Notes: generated from the letters alone by a model not told the origin. A DNA stretch of 64,000 nucleotides from Mesorhizobium sp. 113-3-3 (GCF_016756495.1 NZ_AP023243.1:3848501-3912500); one strand, 5' to 3'. Positions 1 through 9,170 are shown, counted from the first letter of the stretch. A program made the numbers and translations.

Positions 1-384
1 GGACACGTCGATGTCGGGCCGCAGCTGGCGAAACCGGTTGAGCCGGGGCACCAGCCAGACGGAAGCAAGCGACGGCTCGACGCTGACACGAACCACGGAT
101 TGCGCGGGGGCGGCGACCAATTCCGACAGCAGTTTGTCGATGTCGTCGAAACTCCTGACCAATTGGGCGAGCAGCCGGCCGCCGGCATCGGTCAGTTCGA
201 CGCGGCGATGATGACGTTCGAACAAGGGCTGGCGCAGAAAGGTTTCGAGCTCGCGGATCTGGCGGCTGATCGCCGCCTGGGAGACGAAAAGCTCCTCGGC
301 GGCCTTGCTGAAGCTCAGTTGCCGGCCCGCCGCCTCGAAACTCCTCAATGCCGTCAACGGCAGCCGCCCGCGCTTCATTCGCAT
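1..384 (-). CDS. LysR-family transcriptional regulator, 5' part (runs off the window)
   Basis: This is the first 128 codons of a LysR-type activator/repressor; the gene continues beyond base 1. The protein begins MRMKRGRLPLTALRSFEAAG and continues into the usual N-terminal winged helix-turn-helix (SFSKAAEELFVSQAAISRQI, about residues 24-43), then the start of the effector-binding domain. The 'LPLTALRSFEAA' opening is like the GcvA/AmpR-type subgroup. A second in-frame ATG lies two codons downstream (378). The gene is divergent from a small ORF at 469, so the 84-base gap between them is the likely site of auto- and cross-regulation. The effector cannot be inferred. Confidence 0.9.
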   Translation of the reverse strand, partial: MRMKRGRLPLTALRSFEAAGRQLSFSKAAEELFVSQAAISRQIRELETFLRQPLFERHHRRVELTDAGGRLLAQLVRSFDDIDKLLSELVAAPAQSVVRVSVEPSLASVWLVPRLNRFRQLRPDIDVS

Positions 385-468
385 AATCCAAGGTTATCCG
401 AAGTGGAAATTATACTCGTTTGAAGGCCAAGGCCAGCGGCGGTCTAATCGCATCAAAGGAGATCGACC

Positions 469-627
469 ATGACCCAGTTCCTGAGCATTTTCGGCGATGT
501 CATGCGGATCGCGACGTTCCAATGGCGTGACGACAGGCACCACACGAAGTGCGGCGAAGAACCCGTCCGCCCCGGCCGCTGGGCGTCTCCGTTCGACAGG
601 CAACCGTCTCGGCGCTCCCGCCCATGA
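469..627 (+). CDS. possible 52-residue protein divergent from the LysR gene
   Basis: I do not recognise this ORF. It starts at ATG with a strong Shine-Dalgarno (AAAGGAG at 455-461, 7 bases upstream) and reads MTQFLSIFGDVMRIATFQWR before an arginine/proline-rich tail that may not be genuine coding sequence. The N-terminal part is amphipathic to hydrophobic. It is divergently transcribed from the LysR regulator, the usual arrangement for a LysR target, and lies upstream of yidD. The Arg/Pro-rich C-terminal half resembles translated GC-rich noncoding DNA, so the gene may be a truncated or frameshifted remnant whose start region survives. Confidence 0.35.
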   Translation: MTQFLSIFGDVMRIATFQWRDDRHHTKCGEEPVRPGRWASPFDRQPSRRSRP

Positions 628-721
628 CGGCAAGGACGACAAGGACGACAAGGGGCGGGGATTGCGTTCTCCAGTCGAAGCTCACATCTATCGCGAGGAA
701 GAACGCGATACGGAGACTGCG

Positions 722-1096
722 GTGCACGACCCGCATGGGCATGCCCACACAGCCAGGCCGCCGGGGCGCGGCCGCAACTGGCCCGGCCCGTGGCGCAAGA
801 CGCCTGGCCGTCTCCTCGGCACGTCGTTCGTGCGTCTCTACCAGCTGACTTTATCTGGCTTTGTCGGCAATTCCTGCCGGCATCTGCCGACCTGTTCCGA
901 ATACGCGCATGAGGCGATCGCCCGCCATGGCCTGTGGGCCGGCGGCTGGATGGGCTTTTTCCGCGTGCTGCGCTGTGGGCCATTCGGCACGTACGGCATC
1001 GATCTGGTACCGGAAGTGCTGGCGGATCGTTACGTCTGGTTCATGCCCTGGCGATACTGGCGGATCGGCCGCAAGCGCGCCGAAACGAAGACCTGA
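722..1096 (+). CDS. yidD: membrane protein insertion efficiency factor YidD
   Basis: YidD is a small membrane-associated protein that assists YidC-dependent insertion of inner-membrane proteins. The 124-residue product contains the family core: RLYQLTLSGFVGNSCRHLPT, then CSEYA, then a GLWAGGWMGFFRVLRCGPFG segment and a basic C-terminus (WRIGRKRAETKT). The conserved cysteine pattern C-x4-PTCS-x-YA is present. The GTG at 722 is chosen because GGAG lies 7 bases upstream and the protein then has the family's usual length; the open frame extends further upstream to 497 but that part is low-complexity Arg/Gly/Asp sequence. It stands alone between the LysR region and the beta-lactamase gene. Confidence 0.9.
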   Translation: MHDPHGHAHTARPPGRGRNWPGPWRKTPGRLLGTSFVRLYQLTLSGFVGNSCRHLPTCSEYAHEAIARHGLWAGGWMGFFRVLRCGPFGTYGIDLVPEVLADRYVWFMPWRYWRIGRKRAETKT

Positions 1097-1244
1097 TTGC
1101 ACCGGGCCACGCGTCGGGGGGCAGTTCGCGTTTACGATCCGGTAGGGTTAATGCAAGCCTGCACAAAGACTGCGCATTTGAGACAAAATCGAGACAAGAG
1201 ACCTCGCTAAGCCCGCTCGCGAACACCTTCTGGAGCGAGCATCA

Positions 1245-2072
1245 ATGCGTAACATCGACCGTCTTCCCTTTATCCTGGCTGGAGTCCTCTTCCTGCTCGC
1301 CTGGCTGCTGGGGTTCCCGATGCGCGCGCAATCGGCGCCGCTTGGGGATGTGCAGTGCACGCTGATCGCCGACGCGGCGAGCGGCAAGGTGCTTTACCAG
1401 GATGGCACCTGCGACCAGCGGTTCAGCCCGGCCTCGACGTTCAAGGTGCCGCTTTCGCTGATCGGCTATGATGCCGGAATCCTGAGCGACGAGCACACGC
1501 CGAGCTGGGACTACAAACCCGAATTCAACGCCGTGAAGCGGGACCAGAAGACAGTCGACCCCACGATCTGGGAACGCGATTCGATTCTCTGGTATTCCCG
1601 GGAGATTACGCGCCGGCTCGGAGCCGAAAGCTTTGCCGGCTATGTTTCGAAATTTGATTACGGCAACAAAGATGTTTCCGGCAATCCCGGCAAGAATGAC
1701 GGGCTGACCCATTCCTGGGTAAATTCCTCGCTCAAGATCACGCCGGTCGAGCAGATCGATTTCCTGCGCAAGCTGCTGGCGCGAAAACTGCCGGTCTCGG
1801 CCAAGGCCTATGACATGACATCAGCCATCATCCCGACGTTCCAGTCCGGAGGCTGGACGGTGCAAGGCAAGACCGGCAGCACAAGGCTCGCCAATGATGC
1901 CGACAAGATCAGGGACAAGCGTTCGCTCGGCTGGTTCGTCGGCTGGGCAAAAAAGGACGGCCGCGAGATCGTCTTTGCCCGCCTGGTTGTCGATGCTACC
2001 CGCACCGACATGCCAAAAGGCCTCAAGACACGGGCGGCGTTCCTGAAAGACCTGCCGCTGCTGCTGAAATAA
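1245..2072 (+). CDS. class D (OXA-type) beta-lactamase
   Basis: This is a periplasmic serine beta-lactamase of class D, predicted to hydrolyse penicillins through a carboxylated lysine. An N-terminal signal sequence covers about residues 1-31 (hydrophobic core FILAGVLFLLAWLLGF). The class D motifs are in order: S64-T-F-K67 (nucleophile and carbamylated lysine), SIL at 113-115 in the S-x-V position, YGN at 139-141, W158, and KTG at 209-211. The length of 275 residues is normal. It has its own upstream region of 148 bases. It ends 4 bases from the convergent methyltransferase gene. The S-x-V position carries L instead of V, a tolerated variation. Chromosomal OXA-like enzymes occur in many environmental proteobacteria, so resistance in this host is an inference. 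Confidence 0.92.
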   Translation: MRNIDRLPFILAGVLFLLAWLLGFPMRAQSAPLGDVQCTLIADAASGKVLYQDGTCDQRFSPASTFKVPLSLIGYDAGILSDEHTPSWDYKPEFNAVKRDQKTVDPTIWERDSILWYSREITRRLGAESFAGYVSKFDYGNKDVSGNPGKNDGLTHSWVNSSLKITPVEQIDFLRKLLARKLPVSAKAYDMTSAIIPTFQSGGWTVQGKTGSTRLANDADKIRDKRSLGWFVGWAKKDGREIVFARLVVDATRTDMPKGLKTRAAFLKDLPLLLK

Positions 2073-2076
2073 TCCG

Positions 2077-2913
2077 TCAGGCGGTTCGGCGCGCGCGGAT
2101 GATGTGGCCGCCGGAATTGTTCGTCATTCCCTTCGGGGCTCCGGTAAAGCGGGCGGCGATATCGCCGCTCCCGATGTCTTCGATCTCGTCGAAACCGAGT
2201 TCCCACATGGATTTCGCCAGCTCGCTCGGAACGAAGAAGCTGATCCATGGCTCCCCGACGGACGCGACACGCGCCGCATGGAAGGCCAGCGCCGCGTGTC
2301 CCGCCGCGTCGCGCTTCTCAGCCGGCTCGCTGTAGTCGAACACGACCTCCGAGCCCGGAATGCCAGCGATCCAGGTCAGCGTGTTGAAGATCGCTTCCTT
2401 CGTCAGGTAGGGCACGACCCCGAGCCAGATGAAGAAGCTCGGCTCGGTCGACCGCAACCCGGCCGCGGCCAGTTCCGCGGACAGGCTTTGCCGCTCGAAA
2501 TCGACCGGCACGAATCTGGTGGCGGGAGGCTCGGCAAGACCGCTATCGGCAATGCATTTGCGTTTCCAGGCTTGCGTGGCCGGATGGTCGACTTCGAACA
2601 CGCTGAGATCCGGATACGGATTGCGCAGCGAAAACGTATCGAGGCCGGCGCCAAGCACCACGAGTTGGCGGACACCGCGACGCACCGCCGCCGCCAGCCA
2701 ATCCTCGGCGAAGCGGGCGCGCGCTGCCACGAACAGGCGCATGCGCCGGCGGCGCTCGTCTTCCTGTTCAAGCTCCTGCGCCGCGGGAGCGGCTTCACCC
2801 AGAATGGCGATCGCGTAGGGATCGCGAAACAACCCCGCCTGCGGCGAAAATTGATGCAGAGCCCTCATACGGGCGACGCCAAGGGCGGTTCGGCTGGGTG
2901 TTGCGTTTTCCAT
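2077..2913 (-). CDS. class I SAM-dependent methyltransferase (leucine carboxyl methyltransferase-like family)
   Basis: The protein belongs to the LCM-like methyltransferases (the TIGR00027 type common in mycobacteria and rhizobia), which transfer methyl groups from S-adenosylmethionine to unknown acceptors. The SAM-binding glycine motif is GAGLDTFSLR at residues 88-97, followed by an acidic EVDHPATQAWK segment. Start MENATPSRTAL at 2913 is chosen over a longer open frame to 3003 because the family N-terminus begins here and GGA lies upstream. The length is 278 residues. It converges with the beta-lactamase gene and is divergent from thrS. The substrate is unknown. Confidence 0.82.
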   Translation of the reverse strand: MENATPSRTALGVARMRALHQFSPQAGLFRDPYAIAILGEAAPAAQELEQEDERRRRMRLFVAARARFAEDWLAAAVRRGVRQLVVLGAGLDTFSLRNPYPDLSVFEVDHPATQAWKRKCIADSGLAEPPATRFVPVDFERQSLSAELAAAGLRSTEPSFFIWLGVVPYLTKEAIFNTLTWIAGIPGSEVVFDYSEPAEKRDAAGHAALAFHAARVASVGEPWISFFVPSELAKSMWELGFDEIEDIGSGDIAARFTGAPKGMTNNSGGHIIRARRTA

Positions 2914-3127
2914 ATCGACAATTCCATGCGATTGCGGCGATATTCGCAAGGCTTGATAGCTGCCTGCGACATCTTTGGCGACATTTCCTGACGGCCAAGC
3001 CAATCAGCACTCTTTACCTGACGCGGCACTGCCTCTAAAACCCGCCCGCTGCCGTTTGTCCCTGTGATTGGCGCATCCGGCCCCACGACCACCCGCGCTC
3101 GTTTGCGGGACTGGATAGGAGAACCTT

Positions 3128-5104
3128 ATGCTGAATTCCGTTTCCCTGACATTTCCCGACGGCTCCGTCCGCGAATACGACGCGGCGATGACCGGCGCCG
3201 GCCTTGCCGAATCGATCTCGAAGTCGCTGGCCAAGAAGGCCGTGGCCTACGCTATCGACGGCACCGTGCGCGACCTCTCCGACCCGCTCGGCAAGTCCGG
3301 CAAGGTCGAGATCATCACCCGCGACGACGCGCGTGCGCTTGAGCTTATCCGCCACGACGCAGCACACGTGCTGGCGGAAGCCGTGCAGGAGATATGGCCG
3401 GGGACGCAGGTGACCATCGGGCCGGTGATCGAGAACGGGTTCTATTACGACTTCGCCCGCAACGAGCCGTTCACGCCTGACGATTTCCCGGTGATCGAGA
3501 AGAAGATGCGCGAGATCATCGCGCGCAACAAGCCGTTTACCAAGGAAGTCTGGTCGCGTGAGAAGGCGAAAAAGGTGTTCGCCGACAAGGGCGAGCGCTA
3601 CAAGCTTGAGCTGATCGACGCCATCCCCGAGGATCAGGATCTCAAGATCTACGCCCAGGGCGACTGGTTCGATCTCTGCCGTGGCCCGCACATGGCCTCG
3701 ACCGGCCAGATCGGCAACGCCTTCAAGCTGATGAAGGTGGCCGGCGCCTATTGGCGCGGCGATTCGAACAACCCGATGCTGACGCGCATCTACGGCACCG
3801 CCTGGGCCGACCAGGCGCAGCTCGATGCCTACCAGACGATGCTGGAAGAGGCCGAGAAGCGAGACCACCGCAAGCTTGGCCGCGAGATGGACCTCTTCCA
3901 TTTCCAGGAAGAGGGGCCTGGCGTCGTCTTTTGGCACGCCAAGGGCTGGAAGATGTTCCAGAATCTGGTCAACTACATGCGCCGCCGCCTCGACGAGCAA
4001 GGCTACCAGGAGGTCAACGCCCCGCAGGTGCTCGACAAGAGCCTGTGGGAAACGTCAGGCCATTGGGGCTGGTATCGCGACGCCATGTTCAAGGTGACGG
4101 TCGCCGGCGACGATACCGATGACGACCGCGTCTTCGCGCTGAAGCCGATGAACTGCCCGGGCCATGTCCAGATTTTCAAGCATGGGTTGAAGTCTTACCG
4201 CGATCTGCCCGTAAAACTTGCGGAATTCGGCAATGTGCATCGCTACGAACCGTCGGGCGCGCTGCACGGGCTGATGCGCGTGCGCGGCTTCACGCAGGAT
4301 GATGCGCACATCTTTTGCACCGAAGAGCAGTTGGCGGCGGAATGCCTGCGCATCAACGATCTGATCCTGTCGACCTATGCCGATTTCGGTTTTGAAGAGG
4401 TCAGCGTGAAGCTGTCGACGCGGCCGGACAAGCGGGTCGGCACCGATGAGGCCTGGGATCATGCCGAGGCGATCATGGGCAATGTGCTGGAGACGATCAG
4501 GACAAGGTCCGGCAACCGGATCAAGACCTCGATCAATCCGGGCGAGGGCGCCTTCTACGGGCCGAAGTTCGAATATGTGCTGAAGGATGCCATCGGGCGC
4601 GAATGGCAATGCGGCACCACGCAGGTCGATTTCAACTTGCCGGAGCGCTTCGGCGCCTTTTACATCGGCTCGGATTCGGAGAAGAAGCAGCCGGTCATGG
4701 TGCATCGCGCCATCTGCGGTTCGATGGAGCGTTTCCTCGGCATCCTGATCGAGAACTATTCCGGCCATTTCCCGCTGTGGTTCGCGCCGCTGCAGGTGGT
4801 GGTGGCGACGATTACCTCCGAGGCGGACGGTTACGCGACCGAGGTGGTGGCAAAGCTGAAAGCCGCCGGTCTGCTGGCGGAAGCCGATCTGCGCAATGAG
4901 AAGATCAACTACAAGGTTCGCGAACACTCGCTGGCCAAGGTGCCGGTCATCCTCGTCTGCGGCAAGCGCGAGGCGGAGGAACAGACGGTCAACATCCGCC
5001 GGCTCGGCTCGCGCGACCAGGAATCGCTTGGCCTTGCCGAAGCGATCGCGCAACTGACCGAAGAGGCCGTCACGCCGGACCGCAGGCGCAAACGCGCTGC
5101 CTGA
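3128..5104 (+). CDS. thrS: threonine--tRNA ligase
   Basis: ThrRS charges tRNA-Thr with threonine and edits mischarged serine. The 658-residue protein has the full bacterial layout: TGS domain (about 1-62), second additional/editing domain starting with [10 protein letters not shown] (around residue 77), the class II catalytic core, and the C-terminal anticodon-binding domain. The three zinc ligands that select threonine are seen: C343 in MNCPGH, H380 in [10 protein letters not shown] and H526 in [10 protein letters not shown]. The start ATG has AGGAG 7-8 bases upstream. A strong hairpin terminator follows immediately. I see no T-box leader in the short upstream region. It is monocistronic. 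Confidence 0.98.
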   Translation: MLNSVSLTFPDGSVREYDAAMTGAGLAESISKSLAKKAVAYAIDGTVRDLSDPLGKSGKVEIITRDDARALELIRHDAAHVLAEAVQEIWPGTQVTIGPVIENGFYYDFARNEPFTPDDFPVIEKKMREIIARNKPFTKEVWSREKAKKVFADKGERYKLELIDAIPEDQDLKIYAQGDWFDLCRGPHMASTGQIGNAFKLMKVAGAYWRGDSNNPMLTRIYGTAWADQAQLDAYQTMLEEAEKRDHRKLGREMDLFHFQEEGPGVVFWHAKGWKMFQNLVNYMRRRLDEQGYQEVNAPQVLDKSLWETSGHWGWYRDAMFKVTVAGDDTDDDRVFALKPMNCPGHVQIFKHGLKSYRDLPVKLAEFGNVHRYEPSGALHGLMRVRGFTQDDAHIFCTEEQLAAECLRINDLILSTYADFGFEEVSVKLSTRPDKRVGTDEAWDHAEAIMGNVLETIRTRSGNRIKTSINPGEGAFYGPKFEYVLKDAIGREWQCGTTQVDFNLPERFGAFYIGSDSEKKQPVMVHRAICGSMERFLGILIENYSGHFPLWFAPLQVVVATITSEADGYATEVVAKLKAAGLLAEADLRNEKINYKVREHSLAKVPVILVCGKREAEEQTVNIRRLGSRDQESLGLAEAIAQLTEEAVTPDRRRKRAA

Positions 5105-5121
5105 TCCGCATGGTCCCCAGG

Positions 5122-5149
5122 AATGGCGGTGGAGCGATCCACCGCCATT
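5122..5149 (+). terminator. intrinsic-type terminator after thrS
   Basis: A perfect 12-bp stem AATGGCGGTGGA / TCCACCGCCATT encloses the loop GCGA, followed by TTCAT. It starts 17 bases after the thrS stop codon and ends 38 bases before the next start. The U-tract is short, as is common in high-GC alphaproteobacteria. Confidence 0.8.
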
Positions 5150-5187
5150 TTCATATCCCTGTCACGCCAACCTTGTAACGAGCCCGC

Positions 5188-6126
5188 ATGCTCAAGCTGA
5201 AGACGCGCGAAAAACCGTTTCCCGAGCTTTCCTATGCCAATCCGCGACAGCCGGCGCTGACGCGCTGGGTCATCCATTCGATTGAAGGCCTGTCGGGACG
5301 CGATCGCTATGCGGCGCTCTACGATTTCTGGCGCCGCCAGGTGGTGCCGTCGGGCGAGCGCGTGTTCAGCCGCATGCTCGACCTGATCGACGTGCGCATA
5401 CGAACCGCCGACCAATGGCCGCCTTCGCCATTGCCGGACACACCGCTGGTGATCGTGGCCAACCATCCGTTCGGCATCGGCGACGGCATTGCCGTGCTAT
5501 CGCTGGTGGAGCAATTGGGGCGGCCGTTCCGGGTGATGATCCACAAGGATCTCCTCAAGATCCGCGAGATGGAACCCTATTCGCTGCCGATCGACTTTTC
5601 CGAGACCAAGGAAGCGCTGAAGAACAACATGGCCGTGCGCCACGAGGCGGTGCGGCTGTTGAAGGAGGGCGTCACCATCGTGGTGTTTCCCGCCGGTGGC
5701 GTCGCCACCGCGCCGAAAGGTTTCGGCCGGGCGCGCGACCTGCCCTGGAAGATGTTTCCGGCACGCCTGGTCCAGGATGCCAAGGCATCCGTCATTCCGA
5801 TGCATTTTTCCGGACAGAACGGCAGGCTGTTCCATCTGGTCAGCGGACCGATGAACATGGCCGAGCGTGATGGCCGCGTGGCCAAATTCGTAGGCAAGGC
5901 CTCGCTGACGCTGCGCCTTTCGATGCTCATCCACGAATTCGCGCGGCTGTCTGGCAAGGCGATCGACGTGCGCGTCGGCGATGTGCTGAGCTGGAGCGAA
6001 CTGGAGCCGCTGCGCGACCGTAAGGCGTTGCTCGACCGGCTTTACCGTGGTGTGTTCGACCTGGCGCCGCAGGCGCCGCGCCGCCGGATTCCGTTCCTGC
6101 CGGCGCGAACAAAGCTGGCGGCCTAA
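5188..6126 (+). CDS. PlsC-type lysophospholipid acyltransferase family protein
   Basis: This is predicted to be a glycerolipid or lysophospholipid acyltransferase. The block NHPFGIGDG at residues 92-100 matches motif I in the variant with a longer His-Asp spacing (as in NHPxGxxDG proteins). Downstream VVFPAGGVAT corresponds to the substrate-binding FPEG-type motif with A in place of E. The length is 312 residues. The protein lacks a clear signal peptide and is probably membrane-associated through amphipathic segments. It follows the thrS terminator, so it is its own transcription unit, and it converges (3 bases apart) with the exported protein gene downstream. The ribosome binding site is weak. 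The acyl acceptor cannot be told from sequence; ornithine-lipid or phosphatidate synthesis are possible. Confidence 0.75.
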   Translation: MLKLKTREKPFPELSYANPRQPALTRWVIHSIEGLSGRDRYAALYDFWRRQVVPSGERVFSRMLDLIDVRIRTADQWPPSPLPDTPLVIVANHPFGIGDGIAVLSLVEQLGRPFRVMIHKDLLKIREMEPYSLPIDFSETKEALKNNMAVRHEAVRLLKEGVTIVVFPAGGVATAPKGFGRARDLPWKMFPARLVQDAKASVIPMHFSGQNGRLFHLVSGPMNMAERDGRVAKFVGKASLTLRLSMLIHEFARLSGKAIDVRVGDVLSWSELEPLRDRKALLDRLYRGVFDLAPQAPRRRIPFLPARTKLAA

Positions 6127-6129
6127 AGG

Positions 6130-7092
6130 CTAATCGGCGCCTTCCTCAGGATCCATCGCCGCGGCTTCGGTGGCGAGAACCTCAATCTCCTGGTTCTGGC
6201 CGGCCACGACCGTGAAATCCTTCTGGTAGATGCGGTCGCGGTTCTTGGCGATGATGGTGTAGTCGCCTTCTGCGAGCACCATCGAGGCGAAGGCGCCGAC
6301 GGTCTCCTTGATCGGATCGCCGGATTCGTTGAGCAGCGACCAGGACGTGTCGGCGATGGCTTCGCCGCCGGCTTCGCGCACCAGCTTCATCGTGATCTCG
6401 GCGGCGTGATGCTCGACGGTGGCCTCGGTCAGCTTGCCGGCCTCGACGCGAATGTCGGAGCGGATGACCGCGTTGACCGCGCCGTAGGTCGAGACGACAT
6501 GGTAGATGCCGGCATTGAGCCGCACGACGCTGTTGGGCTCGACATCGGGAATGATCAGCGCGCGGTCGCCATTGGCCTCGGCGGTGCCCTCGTAGATCGA
6601 GAAGCGCAGTTTTTTCGGCGGAATGCGCACGCCGCCGGACAGGACCGCGTCGAGCTTCAGGCCGCCGGCATCGAGCACAAGGCTTTCGCGCTTGGCTTCC
6701 TTGCCCACAGTGATGCGCTTGGTGGCGCCGGCGCGGCCATAGGAGGCATGGACCAGATAGCTGCCGGGCTCGAGTTGGAAGACGGCGCTGCCGCCATGCG
6801 CGGAGGCGACCATCGGCAATTTGCCGTTGACGGGTTCGGGCTTGAAGACACGCCAGACGAGGCCACGGGTGATGTCGGTGCCCTTGTCGGTCAGCTGGGC
6901 CGACAAGGTGATGGCGCCACCGCCGCCAAGCGCCAGCGGGGCTTCGCTCTTGGGCGTCGCATAGCTCGAAATTCCGGGGAGTTTCAGGTCGCCCACGCCG
7001 TCCTTTTCCTGCGCGGCAGCCATGGAGACCGGCAGCAGGAAAAGCGCGGCGCAGAGCCAAACCAGGAAAAGACGCAGTCGCCCCTCAAACAT
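6130..7092 (-). CDS. exported protein with three tandem beta-sandwich-like repeats, function unknown
   Basis: I do not recognise a characterised family. The start at 7092 gives MFEGRLRLFLVWLCAALFLL, a signal peptide with cleavage expected after SMAAA (about residue 28), so the product is periplasmic or surface-located. The mature part contains three similar modules of about 70-80 residues. Each ends with a 'glycine-turn then alternating hydrophobic strand' pattern: LEPGSYLVHASYGRAGATKR, then LNAGIYHVVSTYGAVNAVIR, then LAEGDYTIIAKNRDRIYQKD. This PxGxYxVxAxxG pattern resembles the last strands of carboxypeptidase-regulatory-like or PEGA-like domains. The C-terminus is acidic (AAAMDPEEGAD). A longer frame to 7128 exists but lacks a better start. 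Confidence 0.7.
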   Translation of the reverse strand: MFEGRLRLFLVWLCAALFLLPVSMAAAQEKDGVGDLKLPGISSYATPKSEAPLALGGGGAITLSAQLTDKGTDITRGLVWRVFKPEPVNGKLPMVASAHGGSAVFQLEPGSYLVHASYGRAGATKRITVGKEAKRESLVLDAGGLKLDAVLSGGVRIPPKKLRFSIYEGTAEANGDRALIIPDVEPNSVVRLNAGIYHVVSTYGAVNAVIRSDIRVEAGKLTEATVEHHAAEITMKLVREAGGEAIADTSWSLLNESGDPIKETVGAFASMVLAEGDYTIIAKNRDRIYQKDFTVVAGQNQEIEVLATEAAAMDPEEGAD

Positions 7093-7248
7093 GCCTTGCG
7101 TTGAAGCCCATGGCGGTGGCAATTTCAAGGCTTAAGAGTCCGATCCAAGGACTCTTCAGCCCGGCGCTTGCGCGCCTTTGCCCGAGCCGCCCGAATTCCC
7201 GATGGTGCGCTTCAGCTCAAAACAGAGTGTTTCAGGAGACTTGCGCCC

Positions 7249-7833
7249 ATGGCGTCGCCGATCATCGACTTCCTGCTGACCCGAAATTCAGCGCCGATTC
7301 CGGACCTCAAGGAGCCGGCTCCGAGCGATGCCGATATCGCAACGATGATCGCCGCCGCCACGCGCGTGCCTGACCATGGCCGGCTGGAACCCTGGCGCTT
7401 CATCCTTTATCGCAGCGATGCCCGCATCGAGATCGGCAAAAAGCTGGCGGCGCTTGCCGAACAGCGGGAAGGACCGCTGCCCGAAGGCCGCCGCAACCAG
7501 GAACTGGCGCGCTTTTCGCGCGCACCGCTGGTGATCGGTGTGGTGTCGGTGCCGAAGGAGAACCCCAAGATCCCGCAATGGGAGATGTTCCTGTCCGGCG
7601 GCATGGCGGCGATGAACCTGATGATTGCAGCCAATGCGCTGGGCTACGGCACCAACATGATCAGCAACTGGTATTCCGACGTGCCGGAGGGCAGGGCGAT
7701 CCTCGGACTGGCGCCGCAGGAGCGCGTCGTCGGTTTCGTCCATATCGGCTCCTATGCCGGCCCGGCGCCGGAGCGGCCACGGCCCGATCCGGCAAAGCTC
7801 TACGCAGATTACTCAGGACCCTGGGCTGGCTGA
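7249..7833 (+). CDS. nitroreductase family protein (YdjA/TdcF-type flavoprotein)
   Basis: This is a predicted FMN-dependent NAD(P)H nitroreductase of the short YdjA-like type. The protein starts MASPIIDFLLTRNSAPIPDL, and contains the FMN-binding segment RVPDHGRLEPWRF and the C-terminal IGSYAGPAPERPRP motif seen in this subgroup. The start is set at 7249 because CAGGAGA lies about 10 bases upstream, giving 194 residues; an open frame from 7168 has no supporting site. The stop codon directly abuts the ATG of the flavin reductase-domain gene (TGAATG), so the two are co-transcribed and translationally coupled. Physiological substrate unknown. Confidence 0.88.
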   Translation: MASPIIDFLLTRNSAPIPDLKEPAPSDADIATMIAAATRVPDHGRLEPWRFILYRSDARIEIGKKLAALAEQREGPLPEGRRNQELARFSRAPLVIGVVSVPKENPKIPQWEMFLSGGMAAMNLMIAANALGYGTNMISNWYSDVPEGRAILGLAPQERVVGFVHIGSYAGPAPERPRPDPAKLYADYSGPWAG

Positions 7834-8442
7834 ATGTTCTACGAGCCATCCAAGGGGCACGGGCTGCCGCACGATCCGTCGAAGGCGATTGTGGCGCCGC
7901 GGCCGATCGGCTGGATATCGACGCTGAACGGGGCAGGCGAGATCAATCTGGCGCCATACTCCTTCTTCAACGCCCTTTCGACCCGGCCCTTCATCGTCTG
8001 GTTCTCCTCGGAGGGCGAGAAGGACAGCGCTTCCTTTGCCCAGGAGACCGGTGAGTTTGTCGCCAATCTGGTCGGCCGCGATCTTGCGGAGAAGATGAAT
8101 TATACGTCCGTCAACGCGCCGCGCGGCGTCAACGAGTTCGTCTATGCCGATCTCGCCATGGCGCCTTCGCGTCTCGTCAGACCGCCGCGCGTGGCGGCGG
8201 CGCCGGCGGCACTCGAATGCCGGGTCACTGAAGTCTTTCACCCGAAGGCACTGGACGGAACGTCGACCAGCGCCGTCGTCGTCGCCGGCGAGGTGGTCGG
8301 CGTGCATATTGACGACGCTTTCCTGAAAGACGGCCTGTTCGACATCACCAAGGCCGGCAATGTGGCCCGTCTCGGCTACATGGACTACGCCAGCGTCGAC
8401 GAGGTCTTTTCGATGCGCCGGCCACGCTGGGGCAAGGAGTAG
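7834..8442 (+). CDS. flavin reductase-like (FMN-binding split barrel) domain protein
   Basis: The 202-residue protein belongs to the flavoredoxin/flavin reductase-like FMN-binding family. The conserved opening PRPIGWISTLNGAGEINLAP, followed by YSFFNALSTRPF, forms the flavin-binding part, and NTHFVxN-like chemistry is replaced by FVANLVGRDLAEKMN. The start codon directly follows the nitroreductase stop codon, and the pair probably functions as a flavin-dependent reductase module. It converges with the TetR gene 17 bases downstream. Confidence 0.87.
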   Translation: MFYEPSKGHGLPHDPSKAIVAPRPIGWISTLNGAGEINLAPYSFFNALSTRPFIVWFSSEGEKDSASFAQETGEFVANLVGRDLAEKMNYTSVNAPRGVNEFVYADLAMAPSRLVRPPRVAAAPAALECRVTEVFHPKALDGTSTSAVVVAGEVVGVHIDDAFLKDGLFDITKAGNVARLGYMDYASVDEVFSMRRPRWGKE

Positions 8443-8459
8443 GTCCCAGACATGGCTGA

Positions 8460-9170
8460 TCACCGCGCCTTGTCGGCTTTCCGCCGGGCTGTCATGACGG
8501 CTCTGATATAGCCGGGCTCGCCGATCCGAATGCTGCCGTCGGGAAGGCCGAGGATGCGGTCGAGAGCGATCTCGTAGAGCTTGACGCGTTTCTCCAGAAC
8601 TTCGATCGCGACCTCCATGTCGGCATCGCTGCCGCCAGCGATCGCCTTGGCGACGACATCATGGGTAGCCATTCCAAATTGCATGACGATGTCGGCGACA
8701 CCCTCCGGATCGAAGGTCCTGAAGGTACCGTCTTCGACACCCTGCCGGATGATCCTGACCAGCAGGGGCGAAAACGACGCGTTGGCCGCCAGGTTGATGC
8801 GGTGGAACAGCACCAGATTCTCCGGCCGAAACATGGTTTCGAAAAGAGCCCAGGCCTCCGCCGCTGTCTCGATCTTGGCCTGCCGCGACTGGCTGAGCAG
8901 CCCATTCAGGCGGCCAAGCGGGTCGAGGCCGGGATCGTCGACGACACCCTGGACCCCAGCCAGCGCCTGCCGCGCGAAACGGTCGGCCAAGGCCTCCAGA
9001 AGAGCCTCCTTGGAGGCGAAGTAGTGATAGAAGGCGCCCTTCGAGATGCCGGCCGAGGCAATCACGTCATTGAGGCTCGCTCTGTCATAGCCCTGCGTCA
9101 GGAACAGCGCCTGGGCATGGTCCAGGATGTCTTCTCGCCTGATCTCGGGATGCTTGATGACACGGGGCAT
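8460..9170 (-). CDS. TetR/AcrR-family transcriptional regulator
   Basis: This is a one-component repressor. From the start at 9170 the protein reads MPRVIKHPEIRREDILDHAQ and continues into the TetR helix-turn-helix (ASLNDVIASAGISKGAFYHY, then FASKEAL, about residues 33-60), then an all-helical ligand-binding domain, 236 residues in total. It is divergent from an isoprenylcysteine-methyltransferase-like membrane protein gene across a 145-base gap that carries two candidate operators (9237-9273), so it most likely represses that gene and itself. A longer frame to 9245 would run into the operators and is not preferred. The ligand is unknown. Confidence 0.9.
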   Translation of the reverse strand: MPRVIKHPEIRREDILDHAQALFLTQGYDRASLNDVIASAGISKGAFYHYFASKEALLEALADRFARQALAGVQGVVDDPGLDPLGRLNGLLSQSRQAKIETAAEAWALFETMFRPENLVLFHRINLAANASFSPLLVRIIRQGVEDGTFRTFDPEGVADIVMQFGMATHDVVAKAIAGGSDADMEVAIEVLEKRVKLYEIALDRILGLPDGSIRIGEPGYIRAVMTARRKADKAR

